Positions 20,660-29,439 of a stretch of DNA of 64,000 nt are shown one piece after another. The notes under the pieces were generated by a model that did not search any database, was not told where the DNA came from, and worked only from the letters and a program-made list of their open reading frames with translations. This stretch comes from Paenibacillus nanensis (GTDB lineage Bacteria > Bacillota > Bacilli > Paenibacillales > Paenibacillaceae). Both the position numbers and the translations under genes were made by a program. The DNA lies in the NCBI RefSeq assembly GCF_003583765.1, contig NZ_QXQA01000002.1:682001-746000 (forward strand), in the 5' to 3' direction. Each line of letters starts with the position of its first letter. Positions within the stretch are counted from its first letter, which is position 1.

Positions 20660-21814
20660 TTACCATATATACAAATCATTCCCTTTAAGCTTGAAAACGG
20701 CTTCCATGAAATAATAATCGCCATAAATAATCGGCGTATGCCGAATCGGATTGTGATACGCTGCAGAACCGTTGATAAGGAGATGATCGACCTCCATCCT
20801 CCAATCGCATCGCGAAGCATCCAACGTTTGTACTAACTTCAGGGCTGCGCCTAGGTACAAGTCCTTTTCATGCTCTCCAACAACTTTTGCAATCTCGATT
20901 AATCCGCAAGAAGCGATTGCAGCCGCCGTCGAATCCTCGTAAGCCGGCTCCTTCGGCTGCCGGAAATCGATAGGGATGATACCGTTTTCAGGAATATTAG
21001 CGATGAAATAATGCGCGATTTGTTTCGCCGTATCCAAATATTCCTGTTTCCCGGTATGGATATAGCTCATCATGAAGCCGTACAGCCCCCAAGACTGTCC
21101 GCGAGTCCATGAGGAACCATCTTCGTAGCCTTGCCCGCCATAAGTGCGTAAGACCGAACCCTCGTTTGGATCGAACTCGACAATATGATTGACGGAGCCG
21201 TCCGCCCGGACAAACGCGGACATTGCCGTATCCGCGTGCCGCATGGCGATTTGTTTGTACCGCGGATCCCCAGTTTCTCCCGAAGCCCAATAAAGCAATG
21301 GAATGTTCAACATACAATCGATGATCGCCCAGCCCCTGGTATCTGTCCCCTCCAAATCATTCCATGCACGGATAAAGCCCCCGGCGAGATTAAAGCGTCC
21401 GGCGAGCAAGTTCGCCGCATGCAGCGCCCGCTTCCTCGATTTCGGATCTTTCGTTACTCTGTAGCTGGCAACACTGGTCGGTAGCCACATAAATCCGACA
21501 TCATGATGCAAGCCGTAAAAATGATGAAAACATTCGTCAAGAAGCTCTTCCGAATGAGCAGCGATGTTCTTATACTTTTCGTTGCCCGTCTCGTGGTGCA
21601 TCAGCCACATCATCCCGCCCCAGAAACCGTTCGTCCACCAGCTGATTCCGTCCGCCGGATCGCTGCCCGGCTTCGTGTCCGGTCGATGGTCATGCGTACC
21701 GTTAACTGTTGTATAAGGAATTTTATATTGAGATCTTTCGCTCACCGCTTCCATTTTGGCCGTGATCTTCGCAATCACATCGCTGATCCATTGTCGTTCG
21801 CTTTCTGGCAACAC
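20660..21814 (-). CDS. GH88 unsaturated glucuronyl/galacturonyl hydrolase
   Basis: This protein of about 384 residues matches the GH88 alpha/alpha-barrel family: WTNGFWGGMMWLMHHETG near the N-terminus, the middle block GFMWLPTSVASYRVTKD, and SSWTRGQSWGLYGFMMSYIHTG (about 238) with the substrate-binding residues. It removes the 4,5-unsaturated uronic acid left at the non-reducing end by polysaccharide lyases, acting in the cytoplasm because it has no signal peptide. This supports a lyase role for one or both secreted proteins of the locus. The frame continues to 21907, but that extension is the conserved leader. GTG at 21814 lies 7 bases after GAGGAGG. It is the first gene after promoter C. 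Confidence 0.9.
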   Translation of the reverse strand: MLPESERQWISDVIAKITAKMEAVSERSQYKIPYTTVNGTHDHRPDTKPGSDPADGISWWTNGFWGGMMWLMHHETGNEKYKNIAAHSEELLDECFHHFYGLHHDVGFMWLPTSVASYRVTKDPKSRKRALHAANLLAGRFNLAGGFIRAWNDLEGTDTRGWAIIDCMLNIPLLYWASGETGDPRYKQIAMRHADTAMSAFVRADGSVNHIVEFDPNEGSVLRTYGGQGYEDGSSWTRGQSWGLYGFMMSYIHTGKQEYLDTAKQIAHYFIANIPENGIIPIDFRQPKEPAYEDSTAAAIASCGLIEIAKVVGEHEKDLYLGAALKLVQTLDASRCDWRMEVDHLLINGSAAYHNPIRHTPIIYGDYYFMEAVFKLKGNDLYIW

Positions 21815-21888
21815 AACTCTTCCTCCTCGTATGCGGAATGAATCTCTCGGCTCGCGTCGTGGAAACAATGAAAGCCCTATCCCTTTTG

Positions 21889-21960
21889 ACTTTAATATCG
21901 TGTACATGAGTGTTCAAGTTCTTGTTTTATCAAAATGCCGATTTGATGGTTTTTGAACCT
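21889..21960 (-). promoter_or_regulatory. Promoter C with shared upstream element (GH88-GH28-AraC operon)
   Basis: On the minus strand TTGAAC (21917-21912) and TAAAGT (21894-21889) are 17 bp apart. CATTTTGATAAAACAAG and GGTTCAAAAACCATCAAA lie directly upstream, as at promoter B. The downstream leader with GGGCTTTCATTGT and CCACGACGCGAGCC also matches promoter B. Confidence 0.7.
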
Positions 21961-22022
21961 GTTCAAAAACAAACTGCAACGTATCGCGATGCTATTTGAA
22001 CTCAATGAAAAACGCCCTAATT

Positions 22023-22058
22023 GAAAAGCAGCCGGGCAGGAAATTCTCCGCCCGGCCG
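22023..22058 (-). terminator. Rho-independent terminator after the binding lipoprotein gene
   Basis: GCCGGGC (22031-22037) pairs with GCCCGGC (22050-22056), and on the minus strand the stem is followed by TGCTTTTCAATT. It lies just past the stop at 22074. Confidence 0.85.
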
Positions 22059-22073
22059 TTATCAAGATGCAAC

Positions 22074-23759
22074 TTATTCTTTCCAAAGCTGTACGCGGTC
22101 CTTCACCAGCTTCGTAAACTCTTCGTTCAGCTTCTCGACGCCTGCCCTCTCCAGCTCCGTCATGAAATCGTCCCAAATGGCGTCGAATTGCTCCGGCTCT
22201 GCCAGAATCGCTTGAGTTATGCGCCTCTTCACAATGTCTTGGCACTGTTGGAAGATGGCATTCGCTTCAGAGCCGGTCACCATGTTAATATTCCATGCCG
22301 ATCCCCACGGTCTAACCGGGAATTCTTCCTTGGCCGGCCACAGATCCTTGTAGCTTTTGATGTTATAAGCAGCCAGTGTCTCCCTATCTGCCTGAGTGTA
22401 TTCCTTCTCGATTTGTTCCGGGAAGACGGTGGTGTAATAATTGCCTGTTTGATCCTTCACGCCGTCGCCGTAACTCGGTCCAAATCGGTACATATCGACG
22501 CCGGTCGTTTTTCTAAAGTTCCAGTTGTCATTGACTTTCCAATTCAGAATGTCTTCCGGAATAACGCGTTTGCCGTTTTCCACCTTGTAATGCTTGCCTT
22601 CGATTCCCCAGTTGATCAGTACTTGCCCTTCATCGGACGCCAGAAAATCAAGAAACTTGATGACGCGAACCGGGTCTTTGGCGCTCGTCGTGATGGAGAT
22701 GCCGGTTCCCGCCAAGTATCCCGGGCTCTGGAAGTCATATCGCTTGTAGGACTCATCCATCGTAACCGGGAAGTGGGCATAAGTTTGATCGAACTTGCCT
22801 TCCTTCCTCAATGCAGCTACCTCGCCGGCGAAGCCCCAATCCCTATCGATGAGTCCCAGAACGCGCCCGCTGGCAATCTTCGCCCCGTATTGGTCAGGCT
22901 TCTGAACGAAGCTCTCCGGGTCCAGCAGGCCGATGTCGTGCATATGGTTCAGCCATCGAAAGTATTCCTTCTCTTCCGGGCGCAAGTAATGGAGCTTCGC
23001 GTTATAAGTATCCGGATCGATATAGAACTCGCCTTCATCCGGCGCGCCAGTCGCTGCGACGGCCGGATTGGTGACGCTAATCAAAAACTGCCACCCTCCT
23101 CCGTTCAGGGTCAAGGGAATGATCGGTTGACCGTCGGCCGTCGTCTTGTGTTTGTCATAATAAGCTTTGAGAGCATTCTCGAAATCCTGCACCGTCTTGA
23201 TCCGTGGATAGTTCAGCTCCTTTAACACGGCGTGCTGCAGCTCGAAGCCGGTTCCTGCATTGAAGTAAGTTTGGTTTACCGGTGCTGACGGCAGGACATA
23301 TATGCCATGGTCGTCATTGCTCCAGCGCAAACGCTTCATGTATTCGCCATAGACCTTCTTGATGTTCGGAGCATGCTCTTCAATAAGCGGCGTTAAATCG
23401 ATCAATGCGCCAGCGTCCTTCAGCTTGCCCACGCTGCCTTTGGCCGAAACGATGTCCGGATATTCGTTGTTTGCCACCATCAGCGCGAACATATCCGTAT
23501 CATTAACGCTTATCGGGAATTGAGCTTTCATCGAGATGCCGGTTTTTTCCGTGATGCGCTTGCCGACCTCGCTTTGCATGCCGTCCCAAAGCGGGTTATT
23601 GTCGCCTGCTGCATAGGTGATCGTCATGGGCGCGAGTTCATTGTTCGGCGATGCGTCAGGACTGCCTGAGCTGTCGGAGTCCGATCCGTTGCTGCAGCCG
23701 ATGGCGAGAAGCACTCCGATCATTAAAAGGCATGCCGCTATTCTTGTGCTGGCCTTCAT
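22074..23759 (-). CDS. Lipoprotein sugar-binding protein of a CUT1 ABC importer
   Basis: This 561-residue extracellular binding protein has a lipoprotein signal with lipobox LLAIGC (Cys22), a short Ser/Asp-rich linker, and the LplA-like fold (GICxxN-type landmarks TYAAGDNNPLWDGMQSEVG and PVNQTYFNAGTGFELQH). It is encoded right after the YesM/YesN-type pair, 23 bases past the regulator's stop. It therefore probably delivers the sugar that the pair senses, or works with the permeases encoded at 27,570-29,439 upstream. The Shine-Dalgarno is a poor GGGGGGG run, so translation may be modest. A terminator follows. Confidence 0.9.
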   Translation of the reverse strand: MKASTRIAACLLMIGVLLAIGCSNGSDSDSSGSPDASPNNELAPMTITYAAGDNNPLWDGMQSEVGKRITEKTGISMKAQFPISVNDTDMFALMVANNEYPDIVSAKGSVGKLKDAGALIDLTPLIEEHAPNIKKVYGEYMKRLRWSNDDHGIYVLPSAPVNQTYFNAGTGFELQHAVLKELNYPRIKTVQDFENALKAYYDKHKTTADGQPIIPLTLNGGGWQFLISVTNPAVAATGAPDEGEFYIDPDTYNAKLHYLRPEEKEYFRWLNHMHDIGLLDPESFVQKPDQYGAKIASGRVLGLIDRDWGFAGEVAALRKEGKFDQTYAHFPVTMDESYKRYDFQSPGYLAGTGISITTSAKDPVRVIKFLDFLASDEGQVLINWGIEGKHYKVENGKRVIPEDILNWKVNDNWNFRKTTGVDMYRFGPSYGDGVKDQTGNYYTTVFPEQIEKEYTQADRETLAAYNIKSYKDLWPAKEEFPVRPWGSAWNINMVTGSEANAIFQQCQDIVKRRITQAILAEPEQFDAIWDDFMTELERAGVEKLNEEFTKLVKDRVQLWKE

Positions 23760-23782
23760 GAAAGCCCCCCCACTTGAAAAAT

Positions 23783-25357
23783 CTATGGTGTTTCCAATGA
23801 AAATGTCGTGGCCTTGGAAGGAGCTCCTTTGATCGAAGAGGGGGAAGCTCCTACATATTTCTTGAATTTGCTATGGAAATAATCCACATTGGGATAACCT
23901 ACGAGCTCCGAGACCTCATAGACCTTGCGCCCTTCCTTGAGGAGCCGGATCGCTTGCTGAATACGGACCTTATCCAAGAAGGTATGGAAGGATTCGCCCG
24001 TATGCTGTTTGAACATTCTTCCCAAATATCCTTTGTTGTAGTTGTACATCTCCGCCATCGTCTCCAGCTTTAAATTTTCATGGTAATGCCGCTGGATAAA
24101 ATCCATCACTTGCTTGACCACGGGCAGGCTCCCGTTCGCCCCCAGCCTTCCCGCCAGCTCGGCGAGCTGAGATTGGGCGGCGCTCATCACCCTATCGTAA
24201 TGCGCGTGCTGATAAAGCTCGGCAAGCAGGGGCGCATATTCTTGGATATCGACGCATTGATGGAGAGCAGCCAGCTTGCTTAGCGCGACGGACAACACTT
24301 TGGCCAAACCGGTCTTGATCGCGGTTTCGGAAGAATCGTATGCCACGAGTGCCCTTCCCGCTTCCTCAAGCGTCTCCGCCACCCCCTCGCGTCTGCCAAG
24401 ATCCAGCATATAGAACAGCTTGGTTGCGAGCGCCTCCAGATCCGGAGCAGCATGCCTGTTCGACTCCGTCGCAATATCGCTCAAGACCGGTTCCGTCGCC
24501 ATGTGAATCTGCCCTTCGGTAAGCAGGAAACGGTTTTTCAATAATCCCAAGGCATCCTCGTATGATTGACGGAGATCCGCAAGTTCATAGACAATCCGTC
24601 CAGCGGCGGCAGTGAAGCCCATCTTAAGCCCGCAGGCGTCTTGCAGAAGCCGTGTCCATTCATTTTGGGCTTCTGGACGATTCAGATCTTCCTTCAACAG
24701 GAATCCGATATACGGGCCGGTCTGAAACCCGTATCCGAGGCCCTCCGTCTCCGCGAGTTCCAGCCATCTCGTCTTCACCGACTCCACGTACACAAGTCCT
24801 GCTTGAGAGATGTCCTCCGCCTCAACCAACAAAATCTGTTTGGATTTCCCTGCGAAGCTGGTTAAGGGCGCCAGCTCGCTTTCCAGTTCCGGAGCGTCAG
24901 CCGGATCAGCCGCAATCAACTTGAGGATAAGCTCCTCTCGCAGCGCATCGGCATGGAATTCGGACATTTTTGCGCGACCTTGCCGGTCCAGTTTGGCTCT
25001 GATGCGCAGCAGCTCCTCCTTCAGCTCCTCTACATCGATCGGCTTGAGCACATAGCCGCTCACATTCATCTCGATGGCTTGCTTGGCGTAGGCAAAATCG
25101 GCGTATCCGCTCAGAATAAGAAATTGGCAATCCCCATCCGTCTTGCGAATTTCGTGGATCGCTTGAAGTCCGTCCATTCGCGGCATCCGGATATCGATGA
25201 CGATCAGATCGGGTGACAGCTCCTGATGGAGGGCAACCGTTTTTATACCGTTCGAGACGTCTCCTACTACGCAGAAGCCAAGCGCTTCCCAATCGACAAT
25301 TTTCAGAAGCCCCTGCCGGATCGCCGGTTCGTCGTCGGCTACTATCACTTTATACAT
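23783..25357 (-). CDS. YesN-type response regulator, REC plus AraC HTH
   Basis: The 524-residue protein starts with a receiver domain (1-120): acidic pair D8-D9, phospho-acceptor D55 in VIDIRMPRMDG, and K105 in VLKPID. A long central region of unclear fold (about 130-410) follows, then a C-terminal AraC DNA-binding domain (about 425-515) with LETMAEMYNYNKGYLGRMFKQHTG and KVYEVSELVGYPNVDYFHSKFKK. The ATG overlaps the end of the kinase gene by 8 bases, which indicates translational coupling. It should activate transport genes, probably the binding protein just downstream, when phosphorylated by the kinase. Confidence 0.94.
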   Translation of the reverse strand: MYKVIVADDEPAIRQGLLKIVDWEALGFCVVGDVSNGIKTVALHQELSPDLIVIDIRMPRMDGLQAIHEIRKTDGDCQFLILSGYADFAYAKQAIEMNVSGYVLKPIDVEELKEELLRIRAKLDRQGRAKMSEFHADALREELILKLIAADPADAPELESELAPLTSFAGKSKQILLVEAEDISQAGLVYVESVKTRWLELAETEGLGYGFQTGPYIGFLLKEDLNRPEAQNEWTRLLQDACGLKMGFTAAAGRIVYELADLRQSYEDALGLLKNRFLLTEGQIHMATEPVLSDIATESNRHAAPDLEALATKLFYMLDLGRREGVAETLEEAGRALVAYDSSETAIKTGLAKVLSVALSKLAALHQCVDIQEYAPLLAELYQHAHYDRVMSAAQSQLAELAGRLGANGSLPVVKQVMDFIQRHYHENLKLETMAEMYNYNKGYLGRMFKQHTGESFHTFLDKVRIQQAIRLLKEGRKVYEVSELVGYPNVDYFHSKFKKYVGASPSSIKGAPSKATTFSLETP

Positions 25358-27158
25358 GTAATTTCCCTCCCAACGGTATGGAGAATGTGACGCGGGTACC
25401 GGATCCCGGCGGACATTCCAGCTTTAGCCCGAACCCTTCACCGTAGGTCAGAATAAGGCGCTGATGTACGTTGCGGAATCCGATCCGATGCTCCTCGGCA
25501 TCTTCCATATCCTGAAATGAATGCTCAATTGCCTGCATTTTGTCTTCCGGTATGCCGCACCCGTTATCCTCCACCGTAATCACTACCCGGTCCGACTCCA
25601 CGCGCGCATTTATGATTACAAGTCCCCCTTCTTCAACCTCCTCCAATCCGTGCAACACCGCATTTTCTACTAGAGGTTGAACGATGAGCGGCGGAATCTC
25701 CGCTTTCATTGCTGAATAATCCAGATCGAGCTTGTAAGTCAAACGTTCATCGTCGAAACGGAATTTCTGAAGTTCCAAATAGCAGCGCACAATGTCAAAC
25801 TCTTCCTCAAGCGTGATCTTGCGGTCTCCGACTTCAATGCTGCGCCTCATCAGTTTCCCCAGGAGATGCACGACATTGGATATTTCCTCATCTCCCTTCA
25901 CAAACGCTTTCATTCGAATAGACTCCAGCGCATTGAACAGAAAGTGCGGATTGATTTGGCTTGCCATCATCTTCAGCTTGATGTCGCGCTGCCGCAGCTC
26001 CAGCATGTTTTTCTGCATGTGGGACTCTCTCACCTCTTCCATCAGGCTCCGGATGCTGGCAATCATATGGTTGAACTGTTTGGATAACGCGCCAATTTCA
26101 TCGTTTCCATCCACATCCGACTCCACGTTCAGATTCCCCATGGAAACTTTGTTCAACACCTTATTAAGAAGAAGCAGTCTGTGGGACAAAAAGGAGGATA
26201 TGATGTATATTAGAACGATCGCAATGGACAAACTGGCCGCTATAATGGTAAACCCCAGCCTGCCTACCTGGTTTGCATCGCTCACGATGCTATCGATCGT
26301 AAAGACCGAAACGACTTTGAGCCCGTTTCGGCTATAGGGCGGAATCACCTCCTCCACCACAATTTTCGAAGGTTTCCCCTCGTAATGAAATTCGTAGGCT
26401 CCAGCCGGTTTATCGCTCAAATCCTTTGCAAAATCCATGCTGTCGATATTCCGGCCGACCCACTGCGGATATTTGGCGGCGACAATGAACCCTTGAGAAT
26501 CGAAAATCATTGTATCGAACGGTTCCTGGCTTAGAAGCCCATTCAGTTCATTTTGATCCAAATCGATGACGAGCACGCCGTGGGAACGGTACAGCGGAAA
26601 ATCAATTCTGCGAATGAGGCTGAGATACGGGCGATTTTCCTTCGTCTCGTCCGCGATGTATCGCCAAGCGATGGACGAACCGGGATTGTCCAACGCCTCC
26701 CGATACCATTCCGAGTTCTTGACAGACTCATCCGCGTTAAGAAAGTCCCAGTTGCTGATCGGCATCGGAGGGTCAGTGTAGAAGCGAACGTTATGTATTT
26801 CCTTGTATAGCTGGACATAATCCTGGAAATAGCGAAAATCCCAATAGGCTTTAACGAGCTCGAAAGTGGTCTCATAACGGGAATTTACCAAATTGGATAA
26901 CCTGTCGTCGACTTGCAAGTTGTTCGATATTTCAATCGGCATCCGAAGCATGTCCGTTACGTGCTTCTTGATCTTATCCACGTTGTTCATGGTTTGCTGA
27001 GTAGCCTGGTCTAGTACATTTTGACGGTAGGAAACCGTCAAGATGCTGCCCACGAGCAGCACCGGGACGAATACCACGACCACGATGGAAATAATCATCT
27101 TGTTTTTTAACCGGATATTGTTCGTTTTCCTAATCGCGGCGAGGAGCTTGCTTTCCAT
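25350..27158 (-). CDS. YesM-type sensor histidine kinase
   Basis: The 602-residue membrane kinase has a first membrane segment at about 22-43 (MIISIVVVVFVPVLLVGSIL), an extracellular sensor of about 250 residues resembling dCache, and a second segment at about 300-325. A HAMP domain, the His_kinase box QINPHFLFNALESIR (phospho-His near 403) and an HATPase_c domain with VENAVLHGLE and DNGCGIP follow. It pairs with the overlapping REC-AraC regulator gene. The start has AAAGGAG 7 bases upstream. It likely senses extracellular carbohydrate for the surrounding ABC systems. Confidence 0.95.
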   Translation of the reverse strand: MESKLLAAIRKTNNIRLKNKMIISIVVVVFVPVLLVGSILTVSYRQNVLDQATQQTMNNVDKIKKHVTDMLRMPIEISNNLQVDDRLSNLVNSRYETTFELVKAYWDFRYFQDYVQLYKEIHNVRFYTDPPMPISNWDFLNADESVKNSEWYREALDNPGSSIAWRYIADETKENRPYLSLIRRIDFPLYRSHGVLVIDLDQNELNGLLSQEPFDTMIFDSQGFIVAAKYPQWVGRNIDSMDFAKDLSDKPAGAYEFHYEGKPSKIVVEEVIPPYSRNGLKVVSVFTIDSIVSDANQVGRLGFTIIAASLSIAIVLIYIISSFLSHRLLLLNKVLNKVSMGNLNVESDVDGNDEIGALSKQFNHMIASIRSLMEEVRESHMQKNMLELRQRDIKLKMMASQINPHFLFNALESIRMKAFVKGDEEISNVVHLLGKLMRRSIEVGDRKITLEEEFDIVRCYLELQKFRFDDERLTYKLDLDYSAMKAEIPPLIVQPLVENAVLHGLEEVEEGGLVIINARVESDRVVITVEDNGCGIPEDKMQAIEHSFQDMEDAEEHRIGFRNVHQRLILTYGEGFGLKLECPPGSGTRVTFSIPLGGKLHV

Positions 27159-27364
27159 TCCAGGTCTCCTTTCGGATGCTAAAGTGCTTCTATGGTGGCG
27201 CTTACAACAAAAGTCTTACGGATGAGTAGAAACTATTATCCTATTAAAATAATACCTTATCAACCCTCGAATAAAAATCAAAATATCCCCTCCCAACGTA
27301 ACTGCCGTCCGCCATTACGCAAAAGAAAGCCGAAGTGCGCAAGGTCAAAAAAAACGGTTGGCGC

Positions 27365-27470
27365 AGCCTTGAAAAAGTAATGAGCGAGGGCTTCGTACAG
27401 CACAAATTCCGTGGGCGCAATAAGCTCACGGAATTTGTGCAACAATAGAAATTTTAAGTTTCCAAGGCTT
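27365..27470. repeat. Nested inverted repeat in the gap before the kinase gene
   Basis: The 411-base gap between the kinase gene and the permease operon holds no credible gene. It contains a perfect 14-bp inverted repeat, GCACAAATTCCGTG (27400-27413) and CACGGAATTTGTGC (27427-27440), with a 13-base loop. Outer arms AGCCTTGAAA (about 27366) and TTTCCAAGGCT (about 27459) are also near-complementary. No T run follows on either strand, so it is not a standard terminator. It may be an mRNA structure for the upstream operon or a palindromic repeat element. Confidence 0.6.
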
Positions 27471-27569
27471 AGTTGCTTTGCCGCTTCGCTCCCGTCCGAT
27501 TCGGAGTAACGTTCAGCAGCACGTCTCCTCCGCGGACGAAACAATCTATTATAATCTTCATCGAAATGA

Positions 27570-28514
27570 TTAGCCGACAATGCCCGTGCGCTCGATACCT
27601 TCGACAAAGTATCGCTGCACAAAGAAATAAATGATAATAAGCGGCAGGATCGCGAGCAGAATGCCTGTATCCTGCACCATGCTCAAATAGAAAGGATCTG
27701 CCTGAGAGGAGCCTCCGCTAATAAGACTGTTTAGGTTGTATGGCAAGGCAGCCAGCTGCACGGACATGACCTTGCCAGACGACAGATACGTTGTCGTAAA
27801 GAAGCTATCATTCCATTGCCACACGAACGAGAAGAGCAGCACCGTGATGATCGCCGGGATCGCGTTCGGGAGCATGATTCGGGAAAACGTCCTCCCGACC
27901 CCTGCGCCATCGATATAAGCGGCTTCCTCGACCTCTTTCGGAATTCCCCTGAAAAACTGTCTGAATATAAAAATATAAAGTCCCGCCTTCAGCGAATTGG
28001 CAGTCAAGGCTGTCAGTATGAAAGGCCAGTAGGTATTCAGCAGGTTGGCGGATTTGCCTGTAAGCAATGGAATGAGCCCCATCAGCGTAAAATCCTTCAG
28101 ATTAAGATAGAGCGGAATGAGAATCGTCGAAGGCGGAACCAATATGGTCAGTACGACTCCGGCAAACAGCAGATTGCTGCCTTTGAATTTAAGCCGTGCA
28201 AAGCCGTAACCGGCCAAGGCGCATGTTGCCGCGGTAAGGATTGTAGTAGAGGCCGACAGGGCAAAGGTGTTGACCAATGTGTCCCAGTAATCCATAATCT
28301 TGATCGCCTGCTTGAAATTATCCCAAGTAAAATGGATGGGGACCCACACCACGATCGGCGAATAGAGATCTTCCTTATCTTTAATCGCTGTCGAAATTTT
28401 TTGCAAAATCGGGTACAAAATCAAAAACGACAGTCCTACAATCAATACAAGACGGACGAATGACCAAATCCACCTTTTCCAGGATTCTACCGATAACAGC
28501 CGGGAATTGCGCAC
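27570..28514 (-). CDS. CUT1 sugar ABC transporter permease (MalG-like)
   Basis: This permease of about 314 residues has six membrane segments and the EAA loop PKEVEEAAYIDGAGVGRTFSRI. The C-terminus is FVEGIERTGIVG. The frame opens at ATG 28535, overlapping the previous gene by 8 bases. GTG at 28514 has GGGAGG 8 bases before it and is the better start; both remain possible. It is the last gene of the long operon and pairs with the permease at 28,528-29,439. The binding partner may be the DUF5696 protein or the lipoprotein at 22,074-23,759. Confidence 0.9.
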   Translation of the reverse strand: MRNSRLLSVESWKRWIWSFVRLVLIVGLSFLILYPILQKISTAIKDKEDLYSPIVVWVPIHFTWDNFKQAIKIMDYWDTLVNTFALSASTTILTAATCALAGYGFARLKFKGSNLLFAGVVLTILVPPSTILIPLYLNLKDFTLMGLIPLLTGKSANLLNTYWPFILTALTANSLKAGLYIFIFRQFFRGIPKEVEEAAYIDGAGVGRTFSRIMLPNAIPAIITVLLFSFVWQWNDSFFTTTYLSSGKVMSVQLAALPYNLNSLISGGSSQADPFYLSMVQDTGILLAILPLIIIYFFVQRYFVEGIERTGIVG

Positions 28515-28527
28515 TCGTACATCCTCC

Positions 28528-29439
28528 CTAATCATAATAAAAAACTTTCCTCGATATCAGATAGGTGCTTGCCAGCAAGATTAGAGCAACGGCCAGAAAG
28601 TAGAGCGTTGCCATCGCCGAGCTCAGCCCGAAGTTGAAAGCGGAAAAACCGGTGTCCAGAATCAAGTCCGTTACTTCGTTGGTGGAGACCGAATCGACAA
28701 TGGTATAAATCACATTGACCAGAATAAGCGGACTGACCATCGGGAACGTAATCTTCCAGAATGCTTCGTAGCCGGTTGCCCCCTCCATCTTGGAGGCTTC
28801 GTACAGCTGCGGCGAGATGGTCTGGATTCCCGCGAGAAAGATCAGGATCTGAACGCCCGATTGGCTGACAATCTGATAGATACGGTTAACGGAACCGGTT
28901 AAATAATTGACGATCCAGTCGCTAACCCCGGCTTGCAGCATCAGCTCCTCCAATTCAAAGCTCTGTAACGAACGAACGACCTTTGCCCCTGAGCTTGCAT
29001 CGCTAATCGCCTGCACCAGGCTTGTGCTCTCCAGATTCATAATAACGCCGGATGCCAGAATGACGGGAAGAAAGAAGATGGCCCGGGCAGCGGACCTTCC
29101 GATGAACTTCTGGTTCAGCAGCACTGCCAGGAATAAACTGAAAATGACGATCAGCGGAATATTGACGACGATATTGATGATCGACTCAGTCAATGCGCGG
29201 TTGAAGCTTGTGTTTATCGTTAGGGCTTCCACGTAATTTTTGATCCCAATGTATTGAACGGTGATTCCTTCCGAATTAGCCGTTATCGAGCTGAAGCTGA
29301 ATCGCAATGAACTTAACAAAGGCACAAAGAAAAAGAGAAAAAATCCTAGCAGCCATGGCAATATGTAAAGAAAACCCCATAATGCCTTTTTTCCAGCGTT
29401 AGACCTTTTCAACAGAAGAGGTTTCAGTAAGGACTTCAT
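28528..29439 (-). CDS. CUT1 sugar ABC transporter permease (MalF-like)
   Basis: The 303-residue permease has six membrane segments, an insertion in the first periplasmic-side loop, and an EAA-like loop SPQLYEASKMEGATGYEAFWKI. Its ATG overlaps the stop of the DUF5696 gene in an ATGA arrangement, so translation is coupled. It forms a heterodimer with the next permease. It is the second permease pair in this operon, the first being at 34,112-35,946. Confidence 0.92.
   Translation of the reverse strand: MKSLLKPLLLKRSNAGKKALWGFLYILPWLLGFFLFFFVPLLSSLRFSFSSITANSEGITVQYIGIKNYVEALTINTSFNRALTESIINIVVNIPLIVIFSLFLAVLLNQKFIGRSAARAIFFLPVILASGVIMNLESTSLVQAISDASSGAKVVRSLQSFELEELMLQAGVSDWIVNYLTGSVNRIYQIVSQSGVQILIFLAGIQTISPQLYEASKMEGATGYEAFWKITFPMVSPLILVNVIYTIVDSVSTNEVTDLILDTGFSAFNFGLSSAMATLYFLAVALILLASTYLISRKVFYYD

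Noticed and set aside
27278-27622. Minus-strand frame of 114 codons before the kinase gene
   Set aside because: It overlaps the 3' end of the permease gene and spans the palindrome; the translation has no recognisable family.
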